This document shows positions 53,481-62,654 of a stretch of DNA of 64,000 nt, piece by piece. This DNA is from Sphingomonadales bacterium Ga0077557 (GTDB lineage: Bacteria > Pseudomonadota > Alphaproteobacteria > Sphingomonadales > Sphingomonadaceae): NCBI GenBank assembly GCA_001464615.1, contig LNFI01000007.1, positions 1 to 64,000 on the forward strand. Reading direction: 5' to 3'. Position 1 is the first letter of the stretch; each line of letters opens with the position of its first letter. The translations under genes were made by a program, and so were the position numbers. Below the pieces are notes generated by a model, which had not been told where the DNA came from, ran no database searches, and saw only the letters and a list, made by a program, of their open reading frames with translations.

Positions 53481-55541
53481 CTAGCCTGACCGCAGCAGGG
53501 CCACCCCGGCATCGCGCTCGAACAAATAGAGCGCCACCCGCGCCGCCTGGCCGCGCGGACCGCTCAAGCCCCCGTCGCGATCGATCAGCAAGCGCGTATC
53601 GTCATGCGCGATCGGCAACAGCTCACTTAGCATTTCGGGAGTCGCGAGCCGAAACTGCGCTTCACCCGATTGCCTTGTGCCCAGCAATTCGCCCGCGCCG
53701 CGCAGCCGCAAATCCTCCTCGGCGATGCGAAAGCCGTCATTGGTTTCGCGCATCAAGGCGAGGCGCGCGCGCGACGTTTCGCTGAGCGCTGAACCCCGGA
53801 TGAGCAAGCAATTGGAGGCCCCGCTGCCCCGCCCAACCCGCCCGCGTAGCTGGTGGAGCTGGGCGAGCCCAAAACGATCCGCCGCCTCGATCACGATCAG
53901 CGTCGCATTGGGCACATCGACGCCGACTTCGATGACCGTGGTGGCCACAAGCACGCCAGTGCGCCCTTCGGAAAAGGCCGCCATCACCGCGTCCTTTTCC
54001 GGCCCCTTCATCCGGCCATGGACGAGCCCGACCTTGTCGCCGAACCGCGCCCGCAACGTCTCCGCCCGCGCCTCGGCGGCGGCGAGATCGGTCTTTTCGC
54101 TTTCCTCGACCAGCGGACACACCCAATAGGCTTGCCCCCCGGCCGACAAATGCCGGCCCAGCGCGTTCACGACATCGTCGAGCCGGTCCTCGGACAAGAC
54201 TCGCGTTTCGATAGGCTGACGGCCCGGCGGCATTTCGTCCAGCCGACTGACGTCCATCTCGCCATACAGCGCCAGCGTCAGCGTGCGGGGAATGGGCGTT
54301 GCGGTCATCGCCAGCAGATGCGGCGGGTGCTGGCCCTTGCCCGTCAGCAGCATCCGCTGCGCGACGCCGAAGCGGTGCTGCTCATCCACCACGACCAGCC
54401 CCAGATCCTTGTAGCCAACCGCTTCCTGGAAGATCGCATGCGTGCCAATCAGGATATCGATCGAACCGTCCGCCAGCCCCATCAATGTCGCCTCGCGCAC
54501 CCGCCCCTTGTCGCGCCCGGTGAGCACCGCAATGTTGACCGGCAGCCCGCTCAGCAACCCGCGCAGGGTCTCATAATGCTGGCGCGCAAGGATTTCGGTC
54601 GGCGCCAGAAACGCCCCCTGCGCGCCCGCCTCCACCGCCACCAGCAGCGCCATCGCCGCCACCAACGTCTTGCCCGATCCGACATCACCCTGCAGCAACC
54701 GCAGCATCGGTTGCGATTGGCGCAGGTCGCCCTCGATCTCGGCAATCGAGCGTGATTGCGCCCCCGTTGGCGCATAGGGCAGGTTGAGCATCGCGCGCAG
54801 TCGTCCGTCGCCGATCAGCGCCCTGCCCTTGCGCGCCCGCGACGAGGCGCGGACCAAAGTCAGCGCGAGCTGATTGGCGAACAGCTCGTCATAGGCCAGC
54901 CGCTCACGCGCCTTGGCATCGGACGGGTCAGCATGGATCCGCGCGAGCGCCGCGCGCCAGGCGGGCCATTGATGCTTGGCCAGCAAGCCGGGTTCGATCC
55001 ATTCGGCAAGCTCGGGCGCGCGCTCCACCGCTTGCGCTGCCATTTGCCCCATCCGCTTCGAGGTCAGCCCTTCGGACAGCGGGTAAATCGCCTCGCGCTC
55101 GGGCGTATCCCCCGCTTCCTCCAGCGGCAGGACATAATCGGGGTGAACGATCTGTAACTCCTGCCCGTACATTTCCAGCCGCCCCGACACACGGCGCGGC
55201 TCGCCCAACGGCAGCAACTTCTTCACCCAGCCCGAATTGCCACCGAAATAGACGAGGGACACATAATTGCCCTTGGCATCAGTCGCCTGCGCGCGGGTCG
55301 GCCCCCGGCCCGCGCTCGACCGGTACGACACAGCCGTCAGCGTAATCGCGATCGTCCGCCCGGCATCGACCATATCGAGCTCATCGCGCGCGATCCGGTC
55401 GATCCAACCGGTCGGCAGATGGAAGGCGACATCGACGACGCGGCCGAGCCCAAGTCGATCAAGCGGCTTGGCGAGCGCTGGCCCCACGCCTTTCAGCGCG
55501 GTGACTTCGGCAAAGAGTGGATTGAGGATTTCTGGCCGCAT
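53481..55541 (-). CDS. recG: ATP-dependent DNA helicase RecG
   Basis: A 686-residue superfamily 2 helicase. The N-terminal wedge/OB region has LKGVGPALAKPLDRLGLGRV; motif I is LQGDVGSGKTLVAAMALL, the DEAD-type motif is VVDEQHRFGVAQRM, and QLHQLRGRVGRGSGAS with RLALMRETNDGFRIAEEDLRLRGAGELLGTRQSG close the helicase. It remodels stalled forks and branched DNA. ATG 55541 is chosen by family alignment; the 70-codon upstream extension overlaps the sdhE gene and is rejected. Divergent from sdhE. Confidence 0.96.
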   Translation of the reverse strand: MRPEILNPLFAEVTALKGVGPALAKPLDRLGLGRVVDVAFHLPTGWIDRIARDELDMVDAGRTIAITLTAVSYRSSAGRGPTRAQATDAKGNYVSLVYFGGNSGWVKKLLPLGEPRRVSGRLEMYGQELQIVHPDYVLPLEEAGDTPEREAIYPLSEGLTSKRMGQMAAQAVERAPELAEWIEPGLLAKHQWPAWRAALARIHADPSDAKARERLAYDELFANQLALTLVRASSRARKGRALIGDGRLRAMLNLPYAPTGAQSRSIAEIEGDLRQSQPMLRLLQGDVGSGKTLVAAMALLVAVEAGAQGAFLAPTEILARQHYETLRGLLSGLPVNIAVLTGRDKGRVREATLMGLADGSIDILIGTHAIFQEAVGYKDLGLVVVDEQHRFGVAQRMLLTGKGQHPPHLLAMTATPIPRTLTLALYGEMDVSRLDEMPPGRQPIETRVLSEDRLDDVVNALGRHLSAGGQAYWVCPLVEESEKTDLAAAEARAETLRARFGDKVGLVHGRMKGPEKDAVMAAFSEGRTGVLVATTVIEVGVDVPNATLIVIEAADRFGLAQLHQLRGRVGRGSGASNCLLIRGSALSETSRARLALMRETNDGFRIAEEDLRLRGAGELLGTRQSGEAQFRLATPEMLSELLPIAHDDTRLLIDRDGGLSGPRGQAARVALYLFERDAGVALLRSG

Positions 55542-55615
55542 GACTATCTGGGCTGTCTTACCCCCAGCCGACGGCCCACGCAAAGGACCGTCGGCCAATC
55601 GTCGTTGGAAAGCCC

Positions 55616-55882
55616 ATGGACCGCGCCACCCGCCTGAAACGCCTGCATTTCCGCGCGCACCACCGTGGCACCAAGGAGGCCGATTTGCTGATCGGCGGGT
55701 TCTTTGACGCGCACGGGACGGGCTGGTCGGAGGAGGAGATGGTGCTGTTCGAGGCACTGCTCGAGGAACAGGATGTCGATATCATGGCCTGGGCGATGGG
55801 GACCGATGTTGCGCCAGAGCGTTACGCGGGGTCGATATTGGCGGCGTTGAAGACGCTGAATTACGTGCCGACACTGAACTAA
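55616..55882 (+). CDS. sdhE: FAD assembly factor SdhE
   Basis: An 88-residue DUF339 protein. RLHFRAHHRGTKEADLLIGGFF has the RGxxE motif (as HRGTKEAD), and LLEEQDVDIMAWAMG is typical. SdhE helps attach FAD covalently to succinate dehydrogenase. The recG-sdhE-mfd neighbourhood is common in alphaproteobacteria. The start lies 74 bases from recG's start. Confidence 0.93.
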   Translation: MDRATRLKRLHFRAHHRGTKEADLLIGGFFDAHGTGWSEEEMVLFEALLEEQDVDIMAWAMGTDVAPERYAGSILAALKTLNYVPTLN

Positions 55883-55883
55883 C

Positions 55884-55990
55884 TCCCTCTCCCCTCCGGG
55901 GAGAGGGTGGGGTGAGGGGCCGCCAAGCAGCGCAACGCCCGAAACCGCCCCTCACCCAACCCTCTCCCCATAGGGGAGAGGGCTATAGGA
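55884..55990. repeat. Pair of CTCCCC/GGGGAG hairpins (REP-like)
   Basis: CTCTCCCCTCCGGGGAGAG (55889-55907) is a near-perfect hairpin. A second, CTCTCCCCATAGGGGAGAG, occurs at 55964-55982. The two hairpins are flanked by GGGTGGGGTGAGGGG and its complement-like CCCCTCACCCAACCC. Paired arms of this type between sdhE and mfd are typical of repetitive extragenic sequences. It may also help end the sdhE transcript. Confidence 0.65.
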
Positions 55991-55996
55991 CCATAA

Positions 55997-58900
55997 ATGC
56001 CCAACCTCTCGACCATCCTCGCCGCCAAGGCGCCGCTCACCCTGGCAGGCGTCCCGACCGGCTTCCTCCCCTGGCTGTTGGCCGACCTCGCGCGCGCCGC
56101 GACCACCCGCGCCGTTTTCATCGCGGCAGACGAGGCGGAGATGCGCGCGATCGCCACCGCCGCCCACTATTTCGCGCCCGAGCTCGAGACGATCAGCTTT
56201 CCCGCCTGGGACTGTCTGCCCTATGATCGCGCCTCCCCCACCCTGCGTGTCATGGCAGAGCGGGTGGCGGCGCTCCATCGGCTGCAACAGCCGCGCAAAG
56301 GGCCGCAGCTGCTCGTCACCACCGCCAATGCCGCCGCGCAGCGCACGCTGACGCCGTTCCGCGTTCGGCAACTGGTCGCCACCCTCAAGCCCGGCGAGCG
56401 CATCGGCCGCGACAAGCTGGCGGGGCTCTTGCAGGCCAACGGCTATCAGCGCGTCGAGACCGTTACTGATTCGGGCGAGTTCGCGGTGCGCGGCGGGCTA
56501 GTCGATCTATTCCCGAGCGGCGAGGAGCATGGTCTGCGCCTCGATTTCTTCGGCGACGAGATCGAGAGCGTCCGCACCTTCGACCCTGCCGATCAGCGCA
56601 CGACGGGCCGGGTCGAGGGCTTCACCCTCCTCCCCGCCTCCGAAGCGCTGCTCGATGAAGAGAGCGTCAAGCGCTTCCGCAGCTGCTACCGCGAACGCTT
56701 CGGCGCGAACGCGACTGGCGATCCGCTCTATCAAGCGATTTCCGAAAGCCGCCGCCTCTCTGGCATGGAACATTGGCTACCGCTGTTCGAAGAGAAATTG
56801 ACGACGCTGTTCGATCATCTCGGAGACGGCGCGATCGTGGTGCGCGATTCGGGCGTGGCGGCGGCGGCTGAATCACGGTTCGAAGCAGTGACCGACTATC
56901 ATGCCAACCGCGTGCGGGCGCAATCGAGCGATCCGGGCAGCTACCGCCCGCTGCCGCCTGAAATGCTCTATCTAAAGGCCGATGAATGGGCGGAGCGGCT
57001 TCAGCAGTCGGTCGCGCACCTGGTCACGCAATTCCATGAGCCCGACAGCGCCAGCGTGATCGATTTCAACGTCGATGGCGCGAAGGATTTCGGAGCCGAG
57101 CGAGCCTCTGGCGCGAATGTCTATGAGGCTGTCGTCGCGCATATCGCCAAGCTGCGCAAAGATGGGCGCAAGCCCGTGCTCGCCAGCTATTCAGTCGGCG
57201 CGCGCGAGCGGTTGAGCGGGCTCCTGGCCGATCATGGGCTGAAGGGCGCCAAGACGGCAGAAAGCTGGCAGGAAGCGCTCGGCGTCGCTGACAAGAGCGT
57301 CGCGCTGATCGTCCTCCCACTCGACCACGGATTTGCCGCGCCCTCGGTATCCGTCCTCACCGAGCAGGATATGCTCGGCGACCGGCTTGTCCGCCGCGCC
57401 AAGCGCCGGAAATCAGCCGATGCCTTCCTCGCCGAACTGGCGACACTCTCTCCCGGCGACCTTGTCGTCCATGTCGATCACGGCATTGGCCGCTATACCG
57501 GGCTGACATCGATCCCGGTCGGCAACAGCCCGCATGATTGCGTCGCGCTGGAATATGCTGGTGGCGACAAGCTTTATGTGCCGGTCGAGAATATCGACGT
57601 GCTCAGCCGCTACGGCAGCGACGACGCCGCCACACTTGACAGGCTCGGCGGTGAGGCGTGGCAGCGGCGCAAGAGCCGGATGAAGGAGCGCATCCGCGAG
57701 ATTGCGGGTGAACTGATCGCCATCGCTGCCGAGCGCGCTTTGCGCCCCGCCGATATCGCCGAGCCCGATGCGAGCGGCTATCCGAGCTTCGTCGATCGCT
57801 TCCCGTACGAGGAAACCGACGATCAGGACCGCGCGATCAGCGAAGTGCTTGAGGATCTGGCGGCTGGCAAGCCGATGGACCGGCTGATCGTCGGCGATGT
57901 CGGCTTCGGCAAGACCGAGATCGCGCTGCGCGGGGCGTTCGTGGCGGCAATGGCCGGGCTGCAAGTCGCTGTCGTTTGCCCCACCACCCTCCTAGCCCGC
58001 CAGCATTTCAACAATTTCGTCGCCCGGTTTGAAGGCTTCCCGCTCAAGATCGGCCGCCTCTCCCGCCTCGTTACCGCCGCCGAAGCCAAGGCGACGCGCG
58101 AGGGGCTGGAGGACGGCACGATCGACATCATCATCGGCACCCATGCCATCCTTGCCAAGAGCGTCGGCTTCAAACGGCTGGGGCTCGTGGTGGTCGATGA
58201 GGAGCAGCGGTTCGGCGTCACCCATAAGGAGCGGCTGAAGGCGCTGAAGACCGACGTCCATGTCCTCACCCTCACCGCCACCCCCATCCCGCGTACCCTG
58301 CAAATGGCAATGAGCGGCCTGCGTGAGCTCTCGGTCATCCAGACTCCACCGGTCGATCGGCTCGCGGTGCGCACCTATGTGATGCCGTGGGACCCGGTTG
58401 TCCTGCGTGAGGCGTTGCTGCGCGAACATTACCGCGGCGGGCAGAGCTTCTTCGTCACCCCACGCATCGCCGACCTGCCCGATATCGAGGAATTCCTGAC
58501 CAAGGAGGTCCCCGAGATCCGCTATGTCGTCGCGCACGGCCAAATGTCCCCGACCGAGGTCGAGGAACGAATGAGCGCCTTTTACGACAAGAAGTTCGAG
58601 GTGCTAGTCTCCACCACCATCGTCGAGTCCGGGCTCGACATCCCAAGCGCCAACACAATGATCATCCATCGCGCTGATCGCTTTGGCCTTGCCCAGCTCT
58701 ATCAGCTGCGCGGGCGGGTCGGCCGCGCCAAGACGCGCGCCTATGCGTATCTGACAACGCCTGCTGACCGGATCGTCACCGAGACCGCCGAGAAACGGCT
58801 GAAAGTGCTGTCGGATCTCGAAAATCTTGGGGCGGGTTTCCAGCTGGCGAGCCATGATCTCGACATTCGCGGCGCGGGCAATTTGCTCGGCGACGAACAG

Positions 58901-59449
58901 TCCGGCCATATCCGCGAAGTCGGCTATGAACTCTATCAGTCGATGCTCGAAGAGGCGATCATGGACGCGCGCGCGGGTGGCCTGGCCAAACGCCCGCGCG
59001 ATTTCTCACCCCAGATCACGATCGACGCGCCAATCCTGATCCCCGACGACTATGTCCCCGATCTTGATCTGCGCATGGGGCTCTACCGCCGCCTCAACGA
59101 CCTCGACGAGCCGCAGGCGATTGAAGCATTCGCGGCCGAACTGATCGATCGCTTCGGCAAGCTGCCCGACGCGACCGAAAACCTCATCCGCCTGATCGAG
59201 ATCAAGCTCCACGCCAAGAACGCCGGAGTCGCAAAGATCGATGTCGGCCCGCGCGGCGCCCTGGTGTCGTTCCATGATGACAAGCCGCCCAATATCCCGG
59301 GCCTGCTCGCCTATGTCGAACGCGTCGGCGCGATCGCGAAGTTACGACCAGATTCCAAGCTGGTACTCACCCGTGCCTGGGGTGACCCGAAGGCGCGGCT
59401 CAACGGCGCACTGCAACTGGCGCGCGGGCTGGCGAAGGCGGCGGGATAG
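55997..59449 (+). CDS. mfd: Transcription-repair coupling factor
   Basis: An 1150-residue Mfd. The UvrB-like N-terminal part has FPAWDCLPYDRASP and RGGLVDLFPSGEE; the RNA-polymerase interaction domain contains GDLVVHVDHGIGRYTGL; the RecG-like translocase has DVGFGKTEIALRGAF, VVDEEQRFGVTHKERLK and GRVGRAKTRAYAYL; the C-terminal TRCF domain ends the protein. It removes stalled RNA polymerase and recruits UvrA. Full length, with start ATG 55997. Confidence 0.97.
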   Translation: MPNLSTILAAKAPLTLAGVPTGFLPWLLADLARAATTRAVFIAADEAEMRAIATAAHYFAPELETISFPAWDCLPYDRASPTLRVMAERVAALHRLQQPRKGPQLLVTTANAAAQRTLTPFRVRQLVATLKPGERIGRDKLAGLLQANGYQRVETVTDSGEFAVRGGLVDLFPSGEEHGLRLDFFGDEIESVRTFDPADQRTTGRVEGFTLLPASEALLDEESVKRFRSCYRERFGANATGDPLYQAISESRRLSGMEHWLPLFEEKLTTLFDHLGDGAIVVRDSGVAAAAESRFEAVTDYHANRVRAQSSDPGSYRPLPPEMLYLKADEWAERLQQSVAHLVTQFHEPDSASVIDFNVDGAKDFGAERASGANVYEAVVAHIAKLRKDGRKPVLASYSVGARERLSGLLADHGLKGAKTAESWQEALGVADKSVALIVLPLDHGFAAPSVSVLTEQDMLGDRLVRRAKRRKSADAFLAELATLSPGDLVVHVDHGIGRYTGLTSIPVGNSPHDCVALEYAGGDKLYVPVENIDVLSRYGSDDAATLDRLGGEAWQRRKSRMKERIREIAGELIAIAAERALRPADIAEPDASGYPSFVDRFPYEETDDQDRAISEVLEDLAAGKPMDRLIVGDVGFGKTEIALRGAFVAAMAGLQVAVVCPTTLLARQHFNNFVARFEGFPLKIGRLSRLVTAAEAKATREGLEDGTIDIIIGTHAILAKSVGFKRLGLVVVDEEQRFGVTHKERLKALKTDVHVLTLTATPIPRTLQMAMSGLRELSVIQTPPVDRLAVRTYVMPWDPVVLREALLREHYRGGQSFFVTPRIADLPDIEEFLTKEVPEIRYVVAHGQMSPTEVEERMSAFYDKKFEVLVSTTIVESGLDIPSANTMIIHRADRFGLAQLYQLRGRVGRAKTRAYAYLTTPADRIVTETAEKRLKVLSDLENLGAGFQLASHDLDIRGAGNLLGDEQSGHIREVGYELYQSMLEEAIMDARAGGLAKRPRDFSPQITIDAPILIPDDYVPDLDLRMGLYRRLNDLDEPQAIEAFAAELIDRFGKLPDATENLIRLIEIKLHAKNAGVAKIDVGPRGALVSFHDDKPPNIPGLLAYVERVGAIAKLRPDSKLVLTRAWGDPKARLNGALQLARGLAKAAG

Positions 59450-59520
59450 GGGTGTAGTTTCGTAGCCGATACGATATACAATGGGTATCTCACCGGCTTT
59501 TTTGGGGAAAGTGATTTGGT

Positions 59521-60051
59521 GTGTTCGAATTGACCATCGGTGATCGATGGGCGCTGTTGGCGGACGCGCTGCGGCAGATGATGCTAGCAAAGACCATCGC
59601 TGAAGCGGTTGAAATCGTTCGGCCTGTCGCCCGCTCGATCGCGCAGTCGGATGGCATCACCATCGTCAAGAGGATCGGCCAGGAAACCGATTATCTCGCC
59701 GAGGATACGATCGAACCGCTCTGGGCAGGACTGCAATTCCCGATCGACAAATGTCTCGCCGGCCGGGCGATGGTCGAGGAACAGACCATTTTGGTACCTG
59801 ACATCACCCAGGTCGAAAATATTCCCCTGAACGTTTACTTGGCCACCTTCATTCGCAGCCTCGTCGCCGTTCCAATTGGCGATGGACGACCGGCATATGC
59901 GATCTGCGCCTATTGGAAAGAGGCCGCGCCAATCGAAGAGGAAACGGTTACGCTGATGGAAGCGCTCGGTCGCGGCATGGGCGCTGCTTTTGCGATCATC
60001 GATGTGCTTGGTCTCGCACATGGGCAGCCGGGCGGTGCACACGCTGCCTGA
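59521..60051 (+). CDS. GAF-domain protein
   Basis: A 176-residue protein that is essentially one GAF domain: VARSIAQSDGITIVKR, CLAGRAMVEEQTILVPDI and SLVAVPIGDGRPAYAICAYW. It starts at GTG 59521. GAF domains bind small ligands or chromophores; a Cys at CLAG is present but no bilin-site pattern is evident. There is no output domain, so it would act through a partner. The gene follows mfd by 71 bases and may be independent. Confidence 0.8.
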   Translation: MFELTIGDRWALLADALRQMMLAKTIAEAVEIVRPVARSIAQSDGITIVKRIGQETDYLAEDTIEPLWAGLQFPIDKCLAGRAMVEEQTILVPDITQVENIPLNVYLATFIRSLVAVPIGDGRPAYAICAYWKEAAPIEEETVTLMEALGRGMGAAFAIIDVLGLAHGQPGGAHAA

Positions 60052-60063
60052 AGCGGTAGCGCC

Positions 60064-60507
60064 TTAAGAACTGTGATCTGCAATGATGCGCCAATCGCCG
60101 CCCTCACGGCGGAAAATCAGCGTGGTCGTGCCGCTTTGGGTCTTTCCGTCGTCATAGGTCAGCAGGTAGCGGGCGATGTAGAGCGCATGGTTTGGGTCAA
60201 GCAGGCGGAAATCCAGCGTCGTGAAGGTCAGCGTGCCGCGCTTGGCAGCATTGTCGAAATCATAGCGGGTTTTGTAGCGCGCCGTCATCGCTGCCTTGCT
60301 GCGGAGCACTCCCTCCTTGGTAACGAAGCTGGTTGCCGGATCGTCTGAATAGACGCGCATGAACCGTTCGACATCGCCGGCATTCCACCCGGCGGCGCTA
60401 TCAGTCATCGCCTTCTCGACTGCCACCTGCTCGGGCGCTTGCGCGATGGCCGGAGCCGCAAGCGCAATCGCGGCGATGGCGAAGAAAACGGGGCTGCGCA
60501 TCGTCAT
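60064..60507 (-). CDS. Exported DUF4440 (SnoaL/NTF2-like) protein
   Basis: A 147-residue protein with a signal peptide (about 1-22, AAPAIAQ). The NTF2-like fold shows AAGWNAGDVERFMRVYSDDPATSFV at its start and TTLIFRREGGDWRIIADHSS at the end. DUF4440 proteins bind small ligands or are steroid-isomerase-like; activity is not known. Its start overlaps the stop of the GGDEF-EAL gene by 4 nt, so the two are translated together. Confidence 0.82.
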   Translation of the reverse strand: MTMRSPVFFAIAAIALAAPAIAQAPEQVAVEKAMTDSAAGWNAGDVERFMRVYSDDPATSFVTKEGVLRSKAAMTARYKTRYDFDNAAKRGTLTFTTLDFRLLDPNHALYIARYLLTYDDGKTQSGTTTLIFRREGGDWRIIADHSS

Positions 60508-62540
60508 TCTCCTTGTATTGCCACCAGCGCCTCAAGCGCCGCCACATCAAGCGGCTCTGCGCACAGGAACCCCTGATAATATTGGCAGCCTTCCTTGGCG
60601 AGCAGGTCCAGCTGTTCCTCGGTCTCCACCCCTTCGGCAATCACCGCCAGACCGAGCGAGCGCGCCATGTCGATCACGCCGCGCACCACGATCCGGTCGC
60701 GGGTCGATCCGGCAATGTCCTGCGCCAGCTTCTTGTCAATCTTGAGATAATCGAGCGGTAGCGCCTTTAGATAGGCTAGGCTTGAATAGCCCGTCCCAAA
60801 ATCATCAATCGCGACCCGGCAGCCAGCACTGCGCAGCGAAGCGAGCAGCATCGCGGCGATGCCCAAATCCTCAATCAGCCCGCTTTCGGTGATTTCCACC
60901 GTCAGGCGGCTGCGCGGAAAACCGCTGCTATCGACCCGATCGAGAAAAATATCAGCAAAGCCCGGCCGGGCAATATCGGCCGCCGTCAGGTTTAGCGACA
61001 AGCGGAGGCGCGACAGATTTTTCGGCCAGCCTGCGGCACGCGCAAGCACGATCCGCTGGATATGATCCGACAGACCAATGACCAGATCGGCGCGATCGGC
61101 GGCGGCGAACAAGGTCTCCGCGCCCAATGCACCCATCACCGGATGGTCCCAGCGCGCCAACGCCTCCACGCCAGTAATGTCGCCGGTCGCAATCGCCACC
61201 TGGGGCTGGAACACAATGTCGATTTCGCCCTGGTCCATCGCCCGCCGAAGATCGACCGCAAGCATATCGATTGGCGCGCCTTCCTGGCCCTCACGACGCG
61301 CTGTCTGGATCGTCAGACTGTCAGACGCCTTGGCCTCGGCCAGTGCCTCGCTCGCGCGGCGCAGCAACATGCCAGTGGTGTCGCCCTCCTCTGCAGGGGC
61401 AATCCCGATCCGGCAGCCCAATACCGCCACCGCGCCACCCGTGACGAAGGGGCGGGACAGCGCCTCCGCAATCCGGCCAGCGACGAGTTCAACCCGCGCT
61501 GGGCTATCAGCTGCCGCGACCAGAAATTCAGATCCCCCCAGCCGCGCGACAATGGCAGCGCGACCCAGCAGTTCAGCGGCAATTTCGTCGATTCGCTTTT
61601 GGGCAGTGCGCAGCAGCGCATCGCCCGCGCTGCGGCCATAGGCGCTGTTGACGATGTCGAACCGGTTGAGCGCGATCAGCATCACTTGGACCGGCGGATC
61701 GCTAGGATCGGCAAGCTTGCGGTCGAGCCAGCGCCGCGCACTCGCTGCATCGCGCACCCCCGATAACGCCTCACGCAGCACATTGGCGGGATCGGGGATC
61801 GACGTGAGCCGTTCGATCACGGCGTCGATATGGCCAGTTTCGGGATCGATTGTGAGGTGCTGAACCATCCGGCCCAGCCCGGCAATATCATGGGCAAAAG
61901 CGGTGGCAGCACCGGTTTCCAGCAGCCGCCGCAGCGCGCGGAGTGCGATTGGTTGGTCGGCCGGCGCAAGCTGCCTCAACAGGCCAAGGGCAGAAGGGCT
62001 TTCGCCCGCAACGAGCAGATCAGCGAAAGCTGGGGTCAGCAACACAGCCCGTTCTTGCCGGTCAAAACGCCAGCCCAACGGTTCGGTCGATCCTATTTTG
62101 GGGTGCCAATCGCCCGCCATCCGTTCCGCATGCCGGGCGGCAAAGCGCAGGGTTTGAATAAATTCATGCTCGCTATGCGGGCTGGACAGAAAATGAGTGG
62201 CGCCAGCATCATATAAAGTGCCGATTTCCCCAACATCGCCGCGCGAGACCAGCACAAGCAACGCCCCACCATTGGCGGCAATCACATCGCCCAGCGCCGC
62301 CACGGCCGCCAGCCCATCCCCCAGCGCCCCGCGCGCATCAATCACCGCGACCTGCGCCCCGCTCGCCAGATAGCGCCGTTCCGCGCCATCGGCGCGACGC
62401 GCGGCGATCACTTGCCAGCCGCCACGCGTGGCCAGCGCTGCCAATTCGTCACGCTGGCGGAACGACAAGACAAAAAGGGCGGATGCCGCTGCCGGTCGCT
62501 GGCAGGTTTCTGGATCATTGGCGGCCACGGGGCTGGTCAT
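60504..62540 (-). CDS. c-di-GMP phosphodiesterase with degenerate GGDEF domain
   Basis: A 678-residue protein from ATG 62540. The N-terminal 140 residues are receiver-like in fold; a linker is followed by a GGDEF domain (about 245-395) with ARLGGSEFLVAAAD, where GGDEF is GGSEF, so cyclase activity is doubtful. The C-terminal EAL domain (about 410-665) keeps VEALARW, VEITESGL, DDFGTGYSSLAYL and LKIDK, so it should hydrolyse c-di-GMP. The stop overlaps the DUF4440 gene start. A likely effector loop with the PilZ proteins at 45855 and 53147. Confidence 0.92.
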   Translation of the reverse strand: MTSPVAANDPETCQRPAAASALFVLSFRQRDELAALATRGGWQVIAARRADGAERRYLASGAQVAVIDARGALGDGLAAVAALGDVIAANGGALLVLVSRGDVGEIGTLYDAGATHFLSSPHSEHEFIQTLRFAARHAERMAGDWHPKIGSTEPLGWRFDRQERAVLLTPAFADLLVAGESPSALGLLRQLAPADQPIALRALRRLLETGAATAFAHDIAGLGRMVQHLTIDPETGHIDAVIERLTSIPDPANVLREALSGVRDAASARRWLDRKLADPSDPPVQVMLIALNRFDIVNSAYGRSAGDALLRTAQKRIDEIAAELLGRAAIVARLGGSEFLVAAADSPARVELVAGRIAEALSRPFVTGGAVAVLGCRIGIAPAEEGDTTGMLLRRASEALAEAKASDSLTIQTARREGQEGAPIDMLAVDLRRAMDQGEIDIVFQPQVAIATGDITGVEALARWDHPVMGALGAETLFAAADRADLVIGLSDHIQRIVLARAAGWPKNLSRLRLSLNLTAADIARPGFADIFLDRVDSSGFPRSRLTVEITESGLIEDLGIAAMLLASLRSAGCRVAIDDFGTGYSSLAYLKALPLDYLKIDKKLAQDIAGSTRDRIVVRGVIDMARSLGLAVIAEGVETEEQLDLLAKEGCQYYQGFLCAEPLDVAALEALVAIQGE

Positions 62541-62654
62541 GCGATCAAGCCTAGCCCGCGCTGGTGACTTCGCCAATCCGCAAACGGCGCGCCGCTGCAC
62601 TGCCAACACGGTTGAGGGTTGTTTGCATCGGCGTGAAGGCTTAGCTCGTGACCG

